Positions 50,608 to 59,623 of a stretch of DNA of 64,000 nt are shown here, piece by piece (position 1 is the stretch's first letter; each line of letters starts with the position of its first letter). The notes beneath the pieces are model-generated. The model ran no database searches, was not told the origin of the DNA, and worked only from the letters and a program-made list of their open reading frames with translations. The stretch is from Phycisphaerae bacterium. GTDB taxonomy: Bacteria > Planctomycetota > Phycisphaerae > Phycisphaerales > SM1A02. Both the position numbers and the translations under genes were made by a program. The stretch lies in NCBI GenBank assembly GCA_016795065.1, contig JAEUIU010000078.1:1-64000 (forward strand), in the 5' to 3' direction.

Positions 50608-51513
50608 TCACCAGCCTGGGGGAACGGCTCCAGCGCCGCCTGCACCGCGGGCGTCCTTCTTCTGCTGCGGCGGCTTCTGCCCCTTCTTGTTGCAGTTGGA
50701 GCAGGGGCGGTTCCCTTGGCACTTGCTCGGCGATTCGCGAGGAATGGGCTTGGCCTGGAGCTCCGCAAGGCTCGATTGCTCGAGATTGAGGACCAGTTCA
50801 AGGTTCCGCTGATAGTTGTCGGCTGAGGTGTCCGCTTCGGCACGGGCATGCTCGGCGAGGAAGCGGAACTGTTGGCGCGACTTCCCCGATTCGACCATCC
50901 ATTCCTGGGCCGGAAGCCCAGAGAGGCGAAGGAGTCGGGCTCCGTAGTAGTAGGCCGTGGCCAATTCCTCACGAGCCTTGTCTTCCAGACGCACGCGATC
51001 GGCGACCGCTGTGTCACCGCCGCTTGCGTCGGTCGACTCGACATCGGTGAGGAGACCCTCAAGTGATTCGATGCCGCTCCAGATCTCGCCTGCGCGGACG
51101 AGTGCTCGGCCGTGCGCAAGGCGAAGTTGCTTACTGTCCGGGGTGTCGGTGTCGCCGAAGACGCTGCGGACCGCTTCGATGCGATCGGCGGCTGACTTCC
51201 ATGCCGCGGCGGCGCTGGCATAGGCGGCGTCTTCGGCCTTCATCGCGGCGAGCACCTTCGACTCATCCTCTGCCGATTGAGTGACGAAGGCAGCGCGACG
51301 CAACTCCATTGCATCGAGATGCGACTGATAAGCCTTCGCTTGGGCCTCGTCGGCGATGCGCTCGGCTTCGATCGCCTCCACCTGAAGGCGTGAGGCCTTA
51401 TCGCGCTGGGAGGCGAGTTGACCTGGGCCGAAGTGGTAGGCGACGCCTACGACCGGAACGAGCGCCCAAGACGCCCATGCGAGACGGGCCCAACCGATTC
51501 GGGAGAACATCAT
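50608..51513 (-). CDS. Membrane-anchored helical protein in the Bat-type operon
   Basis: This 301-aa protein has a hydrophobic N-terminal segment (MMFSRIGWARLAWASWALVPVVGVAYHFG). A coiled-coil-like Ala/Glu/Arg-rich region (about 35-110) follows, with helices resembling TPR units. The end contains CNNCNKKG-type Cys and a Lys/Gln/Gly-rich tail (PPQQKKDARGAGGAGAVPPGW). It occupies the position where small TPR proteins (BatC) lie. Its start overlaps the stop of the VWA gene. Function unknown; interaction with other operon products is inference. Confidence 0.65.
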   Translation of the reverse strand: MMFSRIGWARLAWASWALVPVVGVAYHFGPGQLASQRDKASRLQVEAIEAERIADEAQAKAYQSHLDAMELRRAAFVTQSAEDESKVLAAMKAEDAAYASAAAAWKSAADRIEAVRSVFGDTDTPDSKQLRLAHGRALVRAGEIWSGIESLEGLLTDVESTDASGGDTAVADRVRLEDKAREELATAYYYGARLLRLSGLPAQEWMVESGKSRQQFRFLAEHARAEADTSADNYQRNLELVLNLEQSSLAELQAKPIPRESPSKCQGNRPCSNCNKKGQKPPQQKKDARGAGGAGAVPPGW

Positions 51514-52730
51514 GCGAGTGACTCCGGCAGAGAGGAGTGGGACGCGGACGTGGCAGAGCGGTCAGGGCGAGCATGCTGGCCCGCGCCTTTCCCTTGTACC
51601 TTCGAACGGAAGGCGGGCGATGGCATCGGAACGGGCCTCGATCGTGATCGGGCGTAGGCCCGAGGCTGCCCCAGCACCAGAAGGGCGGGGGTGGCCAAGG
51701 CTAGCGTAAACCCCCCGAGGCCAACGGCAAAGAGGGCAAGGTCACGAAGTGCAACATCGGCCCCAACCCGGGGCTGGATCATGGAGAGTCGCTCGAGGAC
51801 GGAACTGGGAAGGTGCTTCACGTTGCCGTCGTGGTAAAGCCCCCCCAGACGGGCCGCCAGCTGCCGCAGGCTGGCGGAGTCCTGGCGGCTCGGGCGACCC
51901 CACAGCGGGGTGGTGCGATTGGAGTCGCCGACCCCGACGACGATGCTGTCGGCGATCGACGAGGGGAGGCGATTGGGGGGCGCGGAGCCCGCGGTATCGC
52001 CATCGGTAACGACCACAAGCAGGGCCGACTTCTTCGGCCAGGGGCGGGCTTGCTCGAGCGCTTCCAGAACGCCCTTGTTCACGTCGGTGCCGCCCGGTTC
52101 GAATGCCGCGTACATCGGCAGGCCATCGAGGACGTTTCGAACGACCTCCTTGTCGAAGGTCTCTTTCACGATCGGGAGAGCGTCGGTGTAGAAGGCGACG
52201 ATCGTCACCCGAGTGATGTCCATGTCGAGGCGGTCAAGAATCGCCTGGACGACCTTGCCGCCCCAGACCGCACGGCTGACCTTTTCTTTGTCGGGTCCTG
52301 CGTCTGCGATATGCATGGACGGCGAGGCGTCGAAACAGAGGAGGACGTGCTGCGAGGCGTTCTTCGCAGGGCGGGTGTCGATTTCAATCGGGTCGTACGT
52401 CGCCAGGAATCCCAGCCCCCAGGCGAGGAGGCCAGCGGCGACGATCCGGGCACCGGGTACAACTGCCGTCCAGAGGGCAGGCTTGCCCGTCGAACCGAAG
52501 GCCAGTCGGGCAACCCGGGCAATCCGCTTGGCGTGGAACCACTCGGCCACCGCGACCAAGGCCATGATGGCAAGGGCCAGCATGAGAAGGACGCCGGGAT
52601 TCCGGAGCGTCTCGGCGGCCCACGTGCCGGCGGGGGATGCCGCACAGACGGGGAGCCAGCTCGACCATGCGGTCGCAGCGTCACAGGGGAAGCCCACCGT
52701 CGCGCTCGGGAGGAGTTGGAGGCTCACCAT
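51510..52730 (-). CDS. VWA-domain membrane protein (BatB-like)
   Basis: This 406-aa protein has two or three N-terminal transmembrane segments (about 47-65, 86-112), then a VWA domain starting DASPSMH (134-140). The MIDAS reads DxSPS, so Pro takes the usual Gly place; Asp and both Ser remain. A late helix lies around 335-355, and the C-terminus is basic. It overlaps its neighbours by a few bases on both sides, showing translational coupling. The similar gene upstream (52724-53626) is probably its partner, as with BatA and BatB. Metal binding is expected but not shown. Confidence 0.85.
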   Translation of the reverse strand: MVSLQLLPSATVGFPCDAATAWSSWLPVCAASPAGTWAAETLRNPGVLLMLALAIMALVAVAEWFHAKRIARVARLAFGSTGKPALWTAVVPGARIVAAGLLAWGLGFLATYDPIEIDTRPAKNASQHVLLCFDASPSMHIADAGPDKEKVSRAVWGGKVVQAILDRLDMDITRVTIVAFYTDALPIVKETFDKEVVRNVLDGLPMYAAFEPGGTDVNKGVLEALEQARPWPKKSALLVVVTDGDTAGSAPPNRLPSSIADSIVVGVGDSNRTTPLWGRPSRQDSASLRQLAARLGGLYHDGNVKHLPSSVLERLSMIQPRVGADVALRDLALFAVGLGGFTLALATPALLVLGQPRAYARSRSRPVPMPSPAFRSKVQGKGAGQHARPDRSATSASHSSLPESLA

Positions 52731-53626
52731 GGGGTGTACCTCAATCCGAAGAGAGCGAGGACGTGAATGAGAAGGAGCCCTGCTCCCGCTAGGGCGAAGG
52801 GAAGGAAGAAGTCCATCGGTACGGTGCCGAGCGGGATGTACCGAGCGGGACGCATGGCATCGATTCGCCGGAACACTCGGGCCAGGGCCATACGATCGGT
52901 CGCCTCGAACGCCTGTCCGCCGCTCTTCTCGGCGATGTCAACGACCTCCTGCGGAATTGCATCCTCAGCGACGTGGATGTGGAAGAGCGTGATCCGGGCG
53001 TCCTGCAGCTCGTTGCCAATGTCCTCAATCGCGCCGGCGTCGAGGTCAGAACTGGCGCCGTCCGAGACCAGGATGATCATGCGATCGCCCGGTTCGGATT
53101 CGTAGATCATGTTCTCGCGGCAGAATCGCAAGGCTGCACCGATGCGGGTGCCGCCCATATGCATCGGCTGGCGACGCGGGTCCGCAAAGGGCAAGGCGTT
53201 GCGGACCGCATTCAGGTCCTTCGTCAGCGGAGTCCAGCGAATCTGGTGGGAGCCGAAAATGGTGAGGCCAAACGCGTCACCCTCGCGCTCGTTTACGAAG
53301 TTCTCGATCGCATCCTTCGCCATGCCGTAGCGGTCACCGACGCCCATGCTGCCGGAGACGTCCATGCAGAACTGGATGTTGGTGAGCGAGCGGGCGGCCT
53401 TCGGCTGCTGCAAGGTCTGGGGACCAGCGAGCAGGAAGATGATCGCCGCGAGAAGAAGTGGAGGGGCGCACTCACACGCACCAAGCAACCAGGCCAACGG
53501 GCGTCGTCGTGGGTGCTGATGATGGTCGAAGGGAACGACGATGCCGGCACCGCGAGCGGGAATTGCCCACAGGAGGAGGGCGGGAATCGCCAACAGAAGG
53601 AGCACCATGGGGTGTGAGAAGGTCAC
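52724..53626 (-). CDS. VWA-domain membrane protein (BatA-like)
   Basis: This 300-aa protein has an N-terminal helix (about 8-24), another near 50-68 and a C-terminal helix (about 275-294). These flank a VWA domain with complete MIDAS DVSGSM (89-94) and VSDGASSD. This helix-VWA-helix plan is that of BatA. The start overlaps the stop of the upstream gene by 4 bases. The VWA domain likely faces the periplasm. Confidence 0.88.
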   Translation of the reverse strand: MTFSHPMVLLLLAIPALLLWAIPARGAGIVVPFDHHQHPRRRPLAWLLGACECAPPLLLAAIIFLLAGPQTLQQPKAARSLTNIQFCMDVSGSMGVGDRYGMAKDAIENFVNEREGDAFGLTIFGSHQIRWTPLTKDLNAVRNALPFADPRRQPMHMGGTRIGAALRFCRENMIYESEPGDRMIILVSDGASSDLDAGAIEDIGNELQDARITLFHIHVAEDAIPQEVVDIAEKSGGQAFEATDRMALARVFRRIDAMRPARYIPLGTVPMDFFLPFALAGAGLLLIHVLALFGLRYTPW

Positions 53627-54849
53627 TGCGGCGTCTCCTTTCCGGGCGAGGCGCCGGCTGATGCGTTCTCTTGCAATGTCGAAGCACGTCTGGTTGCCGA
53701 CGCGACGCCGCTTTCGTTGGGGATCGCGGTAGACGATGTGACGGACCCGTCGCGCGGCGGGGGCGACCGCAACGACCCGCTCCCGTTGGGAGCTGGTTCG
53801 CCGGTCAGTGTCATGCTCTGGTAGGGGCGTAGAAGTTCACCGATGTCGTCGGTCGGTTGCGGGGCGCCGGCGCCGCGAGCGTGAAGCCACCCCTCGACGG
53901 CCCGAAGCAACTCGCCCGCTTCGGCGTGACGACGCAGGTGGGCCAGCGTGTCGCTCGGGCTCATGTCGTGCATGCCGAGCCGCTCACGCCAGAAGTGGAG
54001 GAGCAAGAGTTCCAGGCGACCTTGCTCGCGGACCGAAAGGCCATCGCGCATGGCTCGCTCAACAAGCGGACGCAGAAGATCCGCGAGGGTGGGCTCGGCC
54101 ACCTGAGGCGCGAACACCGGTGGGGTCGGCCTTCGAAGGGCCCGTCGCACGAGAACGACGATCGGCACGCTTAGCCACAGCAGTGCCAAGGCGATGAAGA
54201 TGGTTCGGTAGTGGCTCTCGAGGCGGAACGGCGGTTCCGGAACGGTGAACAGGTCGCTGCCATGGTTGGCCGGCAAATGGGACACGACGCGGACGGGAAT
54301 CGGCGCCAGCGTCGTGGCGGGCGAACCGTCGCTGAACTCAAGGTAGTCGCGGAGGTCGTAGTCGCCGGCAACCGATCCGATGAACTCGATCCGATAGCGA
54401 GGAGCGGCGGACTCGGGAGCTTTGGCTTGGGAGACCCGCACAAGAATCGGCGCGCTCAACGGCTGGTCGGGCTTGGCTCGAAGGCCCCGAGCGTTTCCGG
54501 CAACCGTGCTCACTCCGGGGCCGCGTTCGGGCGCAACCGTTACGAGAACCTCGGCGACGAGGCCGCGCTCGGAGGTCACCTTGGGGTCCTGGGTCGGCGT
54601 GCTCGGCGCGGCCGAGTCGGCTGGCGCCGGTGGAGGATCTTGGAAGCTGGCGTCCGCCCCCGGTTGCGATCCGGCGTTGCCGCTTCGCGCGTCGGCGGTG
54701 GGTGCCATCTGGAGCGCCATGATGGCGATGAGCACCGCGTGCAGGTGTCCGTTGAGTCGGAATCCCCTGTGCAAGCCGGCCGACGCAAGGAGGCACCTGA
54801 TGCTTCGCAACAGCGATTCTCCCACGACTTGGCGTGCGTGTTGACTCAT
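53623..54849 (-). CDS. Membrane protein of the Bat-type operon, between DUF58 and VWA genes
   Basis: This 408-aa protein has a hydrophobic segment at about 35-55 (probable signal), then a low-complexity Pro/Ala region. A beta-rich domain follows (about 90-200: ILVRVSQAKAPESAAPRYRIEFIG), then a transmembrane helix around 225-245 (TIFIALALLWLSVPIVVLVRRALR) and a cytoplasmic helical tail. Such proteins in the same position are often annotated as DUF4381; I recognise the layout, not a sure match. Start and stop overlap neighbours by 4 bases. Confidence 0.65.
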   Translation of the reverse strand: MSQHARQVVGESLLRSIRCLLASAGLHRGFRLNGHLHAVLIAIMALQMAPTADARSGNAGSQPGADASFQDPPPAPADSAAPSTPTQDPKVTSERGLVAEVLVTVAPERGPGVSTVAGNARGLRAKPDQPLSAPILVRVSQAKAPESAAPRYRIEFIGSVAGDYDLRDYLEFSDGSPATTLAPIPVRVVSHLPANHGSDLFTVPEPPFRLESHYRTIFIALALLWLSVPIVVLVRRALRRPTPPVFAPQVAEPTLADLLRPLVERAMRDGLSVREQGRLELLLLHFWRERLGMHDMSPSDTLAHLRRHAEAGELLRAVEGWLHARGAGAPQPTDDIGELLRPYQSMTLTGEPAPNGSGSLRSPPPRDGSVTSSTAIPNESGVASATRRASTLQENASAGASPGKETPQ

Positions 54850-55709
54850 CCCCGACCTCCGCCCGTTGCGGGTCGGAAGGCGAGGAACTGGCGAAGCGGC
54901 GCGACGAAAGGCCGGTCAGTATGGAGCGTCAGCGACGCGACGCCGCTGCGAACCAGTTCGCTCGAGACGTGTTCCTCGGAGACCCAACTTGTCCGGCCAT
55001 GGGCGAGAAACGTCGCTCCTGATTCGGCTTCGGCGGCGCGAACGAAACCCGCCCGAAGCCGGCCACGCTCGGCCGGATCGACCAAATGAATAGCCAACGT
55101 CTCGTGCCGATGACCGGCGTTCCGCAGCGCGTCGATGGCGTCGGGATCGTGGAGGTCGCTGAGGACGACGAGAAGGCTGGAACGGTCAAGCCGAAGGGAG
55201 GCGTCGCGCAACCGTTCGGCGAGTCGGGTCTTTTCGGTGAGGACGCCGACGCGAAGCGGTTCGAGGGCTTGCCATAGGTCGCTTCGGAGGAGGCTCGGCT
55301 CGAAACGGGTCTCGCGTTCACCACCTCCGACCAGGGCGACCGGGCTCATGCGCCGGAGTCCGATGAGTCCGATGGCCGCTCCGATCCACACGGCGAGGTC
55401 GTGCTTGGAGGTCGCCGTCGATGTGATGCTCATCGACGCGCTGGTATCGATGAGGATCACCAGCGAGGTCCGCTTCAGCGTCTCGTACTCCTTGACGTAC
55501 GGCCGGTTGGTGCGGGCCGTGATCTTCCAATCGATCATCTTGATCGGATCGCCTTGCTCATAGGGCCTTGACTTGGCGTACTCGAGGCCCGAGCCAACGA
55601 ATCGCGAGACATCCATGCCATAGGCGAGGTCATCGGCGAGGCGTCGGACGACCATCTCGAAGTCGCCGCGTGCCAGCTCGTCGGGAGGTCGTAAGGTGGG
55701 CGACGTCAT
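54846..55709 (-). CDS. DUF58-domain protein
   Basis: This 287-aa cytoplasmic protein carries the DUF58 signature RPYEQGDPIKMIDWKITART (about 49-68) and a VWA-like segment LVILIDTSASMS with DxSxS. DUF58 proteins always accompany MoxR ATPases and VWA membrane proteins in Bat operons. It overlaps the following gene by 4 bases; the MoxR gene lies 103 bp upstream. The role is probably as an adaptor of the ATPase, by analogy only. Confidence 0.9.
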   Translation of the reverse strand: MTSPTLRPPDELARGDFEMVVRRLADDLAYGMDVSRFVGSGLEYAKSRPYEQGDPIKMIDWKITARTNRPYVKEYETLKRTSLVILIDTSASMSITSTATSKHDLAVWIGAAIGLIGLRRMSPVALVGGGERETRFEPSLLRSDLWQALEPLRVGVLTEKTRLAERLRDASLRLDRSSLLVVLSDLHDPDAIDALRNAGHRHETLAIHLVDPAERGRLRAGFVRAAEAESGATFLAHGRTSWVSEEHVSSELVRSGVASLTLHTDRPFVAPLRQFLAFRPATGGGRG

Positions 55710-55812
55710 GAGGGAAGGAGGTCCGCAGCGCCGAGGAGGCGCGATCGCGAGACGCCGCGCCGGTCGCGGTCACATCGCATGGAAGGCAGGATCGCAGGGG
55801 ACGCGGCGGTCA

Positions 55813-56859
55813 TCACGCCATGGTCCGGAGTATGTCGGCAAGGACCGCCTCAGGGCTCTTGCCGACGGCGAGCGCCTCGTAGGTGAGGCGGATGCGGTGC
55901 AGGATGACGTCGTCGCCCAAGGCGAAGAAGTCCTCGGGGACGACGTAGTCTCTGCCATGCACGAACGCGCGGGCGCGTGATGCGTGTACCAGGGCCAACG
56001 CAGCACGTGGCGAACAGCCCAACTCAATGTCCGGGTGGTTCCGGGTCAAGTTGACCAGCTCGACGCAATCGCGAATGAAGACGTCGCTGACGTGAATAGA
56101 CTGCACCGCGGCCATGGCATCGCTGAGATCCTTGATGTGCAGCTTCTTCCCGTCGTCGATGGCATCGAAGGCCGTCATCGGGACGGCGCCATCTCCCTGT
56201 CGCTTCAGCTTGAGGAGAAGGCTCCGGCGAACGACTTCGGCTTCCTCTTCGGGCGATGGGTACTTCAGCCGATGTCGCAGGAGGAACCGATCCAGTTGGG
56301 CCTCGGGGAGCTCGAACGTGCCGGCCTGCTCGACCGGATTCTGGGTCGCAATCACAAGGAACGGAGCGGGCAACTCGTAGGTCTTGTCACCGATCGAGAC
56401 CTTTCGCTCCTGCATCGCTTCAAGCAGGGCCGACTGCACCTTGGGTGACGCGCGGTTGATTTCGTCGGCCAGCAGGAGGTTCGTGAAGATGGGACCCCTG
56501 TGGACGCGGAACTCGCCCGATTTCTGGTCGAGGATCTCCGACCCGACGATGTCGGACGGTAACAGGTCGATCGTGAACTGGACGCGAGCGAAGCGCAGGT
56601 CAATGGCTCGAGCAACCGACTGCACCATGAGCGTCTTGGCGATGCCCGGCACGCCCTCGAGCAAAAGGTGCCCGCCCGTCAGGAGAGCGATGAGCACCCG
56701 CTCGATGACCACTTGCTGACCGACCACCGTCTTCCCGACGTGTGTGCGGACGGTGTCGGCGAACGGGCATGCCCCATCGATACTCGCCGTGGAAGTCGCA
56801 AAGGCCCGACTTGCTGCGGTGTTGGAGGCTGCGGGAGAGGAGGGTGATCGTGGCGTCAT
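55813..56859 (-). CDS. MoxR-family AAA+ ATPase
   Basis: This 348-aa ATPase heads the core of the Bat-type operon. Walker A is GVPGIAKT (69-76), Walker B LLLADEIN, and IATQNPVEQAGTFELPEAQLDRF carries sensor 1 and the arginine finger region. The family acts as a chaperone for cofactor insertion or complex assembly. The N-terminal 30 residues are Ser/Ala-rich and may not be translated; ATG at 56859 is used. Genes DUF58, two VWA and two membrane proteins follow on the same strand. Confidence 0.94.
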   Translation of the reverse strand: MTPRSPSSPAASNTAASRAFATSTASIDGACPFADTVRTHVGKTVVGQQVVIERVLIALLTGGHLLLEGVPGIAKTLMVQSVARAIDLRFARVQFTIDLLPSDIVGSEILDQKSGEFRVHRGPIFTNLLLADEINRASPKVQSALLEAMQERKVSIGDKTYELPAPFLVIATQNPVEQAGTFELPEAQLDRFLLRHRLKYPSPEEEAEVVRRSLLLKLKRQGDGAVPMTAFDAIDDGKKLHIKDLSDAMAAVQSIHVSDVFIRDCVELVNLTRNHPDIELGCSPRAALALVHASRARAFVHGRDYVVPEDFFALGDDVILHRIRLTYEALAVGKSPEAVLADILRTMA

Positions 56860-56918
56860 GGGAGCTTTGAAGTGAAGTCAACGAGATTCGGGGGGAATGG
56901 CCGACGTCATGGTCGTGA

Positions 56919-58229
56919 TCAATGAACGAGCGCGGAGGTGTCGCTCGCCGGGATGGACGGCGTCGGCGGGCGCGACACGAGCGTCGCGCCCGGGTCGACG
57001 GTCACGTTCGCCTCGCTCGACGGGAGCGGCTCGGCCAAGAACGTGGTGAGCGCTTCCTTCAATCGGTCGGCTCGGACGCCGGCAGCACGAACCGTCCCCG
57101 TCCGATCGACGATGAGGGTCGTCGCGCCGATCCGTAAGCCGAGTTCAGCCGCCTTCGCGCCGAGTGGAATCTCCGGAGTGCCAGCGGCATCGTGCAGCAC
57201 CGGGATCTTTCCCCCGCGTTCCTTGAGAGCGGCTGTGGCGGCGGTCCAATTGGCCCGGTGGTCGCAGATGCCGATGAAGCTCACACCTTGCGGGGCGAAT
57301 TCGGGGGCGAGCTTCTCCAGTTCGGCAAACTGTTTCATGGCCGACTCACTCGTTGGCGAGAGGAAGTGCACGATCAGGATGCGGCCCTTGAGCTCGTCTG
57401 CCTTCGGAATCTCGCCAAACCAGGTGGCGTCCTTGGCGACATCAAGCGACGGCAGCTTCTTGCCTTCGACAGCCTTGAGCCATCCCGGACGCTTGGCGCC
57501 CCCGAAGTACCAGGCGGGGGGGTTGCCGCCATCAGAAGCACCGGCAAGGTCCGCGGGTGGCGGCTCGGCCAGCAGCATGTCAACAACATCATGGACCTTG
57601 TCCGGGAGCAGGCCGGCGGCACGGACGGTGCCTGCGCGATCGATCACCACATACGTCGGCCAGAACTGAAGGCTGAACCGCTTCACGCTCTCGCCGGAGT
57701 CTTTGGCGACGGGATAGTTGATGCCCTTGTCGCTCACGACACCAGAGGCCTTGTCCCAGCCGCTCTTGCTGTCGTGAACTCCGATGAAGACGAGGCCCTT
57801 TTCCTTCGAGCCCTTGACCAGTTCGATGTTCTTTGGGATCGACGCCATACACGGGCCGCACCAGGTCGCCCAGAAGTCGACAACGATGACCTTCCCCCGG
57901 TTGTCCTTGATCGAGGTGGCGTCGCCGATCCAGTCGCCGACATCAAGGTCGGGGGCGGGCTTGCCTTCCAGCTCCTTCAGCGGTTTGGGGCGATTCGCGC
58001 CGTCAAAGAACCAGTCGTCGGGCACGTCGGCGACGGCCGCGGGAGTTGCGCCTTGGGCGCAGGTGACCAGGGGCTGGCCGTTTGCGACCAGCAGGAACCC
58101 CGTCAAGAAAGCGAGATGTGCGTGGCTCCGGCCGAAGCGAGCAAGGCGCCAGGCAAGGAGAGAGGCGAACTGGCGAGCCGGCGTGACGCCGAATCGCAAG
58201 CCAGCCGAGTGGGCGATCGACATGTCCAT
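56919..58229 (-). CDS. Secreted tandem thioredoxin-fold protein, second domain without CxxC
   Basis: This 436-aa protein starts with a long hydrophobic leader (about 35-59, HLAFLTGFLLVANGQPLVTCAQG). Domain 1 has an intact WCGPC (123-127). A repeated lead-in precedes each domain: WFFDGANRPKPLKELEGKP and WYFGGAKRPGWLKAVEGKK. The second domain (about 255-400) has SPTSES where CxxC should be, so it is redox-inactive by sequence. The TlpA-like first domain is expected to act in disulfide exchange. ATG at 58229 was chosen because cggag lies about ten bases upstream; an in-frame ATG at 58268 is possible. It precedes the MoxR gene by 59 bp. Confidence 0.8.
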   Translation of the reverse strand: MDMSIAHSAGLRFGVTPARQFASLLAWRLARFGRSHAHLAFLTGFLLVANGQPLVTCAQGATPAAVADVPDDWFFDGANRPKPLKELEGKPAPDLDVGDWIGDATSIKDNRGKVIVVDFWATWCGPCMASIPKNIELVKGSKEKGLVFIGVHDSKSGWDKASGVVSDKGINYPVAKDSGESVKRFSLQFWPTYVVIDRAGTVRAAGLLPDKVHDVVDMLLAEPPPADLAGASDGGNPPAWYFGGAKRPGWLKAVEGKKLPSLDVAKDATWFGEIPKADELKGRILIVHFLSPTSESAMKQFAELEKLAPEFAPQGVSFIGICDHRANWTAATAALKERGGKIPVLHDAAGTPEIPLGAKAAELGLRIGATTLIVDRTGTVRAAGVRADRLKEALTTFLAEPLPSSEANVTVDPGATLVSRPPTPSIPASDTSALVH

Positions 58230-58237
58230 CGTGTGCG

Positions 58238-58280
58238 ACTCCGAGTTGAAGTGCGGAGCGTACCGCACGCAACTCGGGGT
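58238..58280 (-). promoter_or_regulatory. Stem-loop in the leader of the tandem thioredoxin gene
   Basis: ccgagttg (58241-58248) is matched by caactcgg (58270-58277). Inside are gtgcgg (58251-58256) and ccgcac (58263-58268) around a 6-base loop. The 3' arm of the minus-strand RNA runs into the ggag ribosome site, about ten bases before ATG 58229, so the site may be partly masked. A thermometer, a protein site or a coincidence are all possible. Confidence 0.5.
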
Positions 58281-58763
58281 CCATCATTTCTAGGCACATT
58301 TCCCTGCGAATTGTCGATTGAATCGGCGCGACCTGAAGGTGGAGCACCGATTGGCCTCGGCATGAGACGTTGTTGCGTGGCTTGCGCGCATTGTCAACGA
58401 GATCGGTGGAAACCCGGTCGGACACGAGTGCCTCGACATGATCCTGATTCGCGTCGCTCGGCTCACGCGTGGCCGGAGCGCCATGCGGGTGCAATCGCAG
58501 GGACGGCCGTCGGGCCATGAGCCCATGGTCGACTCGGAGATGCAGCGGATGGGTCGCGACGGGGAAGGGGAGCGAGGTTCCACGCGTCGTCGCAGTAGGT
58601 CCCGCGCTGATTCGGCCGTCGCGACGCAGGCTGAACAAGGTGACTTCGCCGACGGTTCCATTCGAGGGTAGTCCCAAACGAGCAGCCCGGCGGACTCGGT
58701 GCGAGCCGTCGGGCAGGGTGAGTTTGGACCAGAATGACGCGACGCCGGGGCGTCCGAAAGCAA
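58281..58763. other. Intergenic region with no gene seen
   Basis: About 480 bp lie between the leader hairpin of the tandem thioredoxin gene and tRNA-Lys. Plus- and minus-strand frames here are Arg/Pro-rich and overlap, which is typical GC-driven noise. No repeat or terminator stands out. Confidence 0.5.
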
Positions 58764-58836
<73 letters not shown>

Positions 58837-59623
58837 TGAAGAGGCGGAGAGTGTAGCGAGTATGAGAATGTGGTCAAGGGGCGTGACGAGTGCGGACGGT
58901 GGGCGGCGATGTCGTTGTCGCTCCCTGCGAACAGCAGCAAATCCGGGGGAGCGGTGGTCGATTCGGGCTTGGTTGCCTTGGGCAGAGGCTTGGTTGTCAT
59001 GAGAGCGTTGTCGGGCGGCACGGCCGGATGTTCGGGCCGCGCCGTGAGGACCGCCGGGAAATTCTCTCTTCGATGCAACAGAAGCTCGACGCGTCGCGAA
59101 ACCTGACAGGTCCCGAGGAAACGCGTCGAGGCGAATACGTCCTCATCGTCGGTCATCCGACCCTCATTCCCGTCACATGCATGGCATGGCTTCAGCGCCA
59201 CGCCGATTCCGACGCGAATCCTCCTGACGAACGGTTGGCTTCACGGGTGTGCCCCTTCTACTTGGGGGACGCCGGACGGCCTCGCCGCTCGAACGGACGC
59301 TCGCGACAACCTGTTTGCCTTGCCCGTTGGGTCTAAGCGGCGCTCGTGCCGCCTTCGAACCGGCGTTCCGTGGGGCAATCTGCCAACCCGCTTTGCTTGG
59401 CGGCGCATGCACCGGACCACTTCGGTCCCCATACGCCTCGACGCGCTCGGCGGCGGTCCTGTCACGGCCTCACAAGGGCCTCGTGACCGGGCACGCTCTC
59501 CTTTCGCGCTCGGCCCGCTCTCATCCCCATACCGTGAGCGCCGCCAACCCGGGTTTCATGCGTGCCGACGCTCGGCCGCACCTGGTTGTTCGACGCCGCC
59601 CAAGGATGACGGAGTCCGTAGGC
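58837..59623. other. 787-bp region between tRNA-Lys and the prepilin gene
   Basis: It holds the tRNA-Lys promoter (58850-58877) and nothing else convincing. Frames at 58827-59201 (minus) and 58870-59336 (plus) are Arg/Ser/Pro-rich and mutually antisense, so they were not called. The prepilin promoter probably lies near the right end, but no box is clear. Confidence 0.5.
58850..58877 (-). promoter_or_regulatory. Putative tRNA-Lys promoter
   Basis: On the minus strand TTGACC (58872-58877), 16 bases, TACACT (58850-58855). The start would fall a few bases before the mature 5' end at 58836. This is the best -35/-10 pair in the window. Confidence 0.7.
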
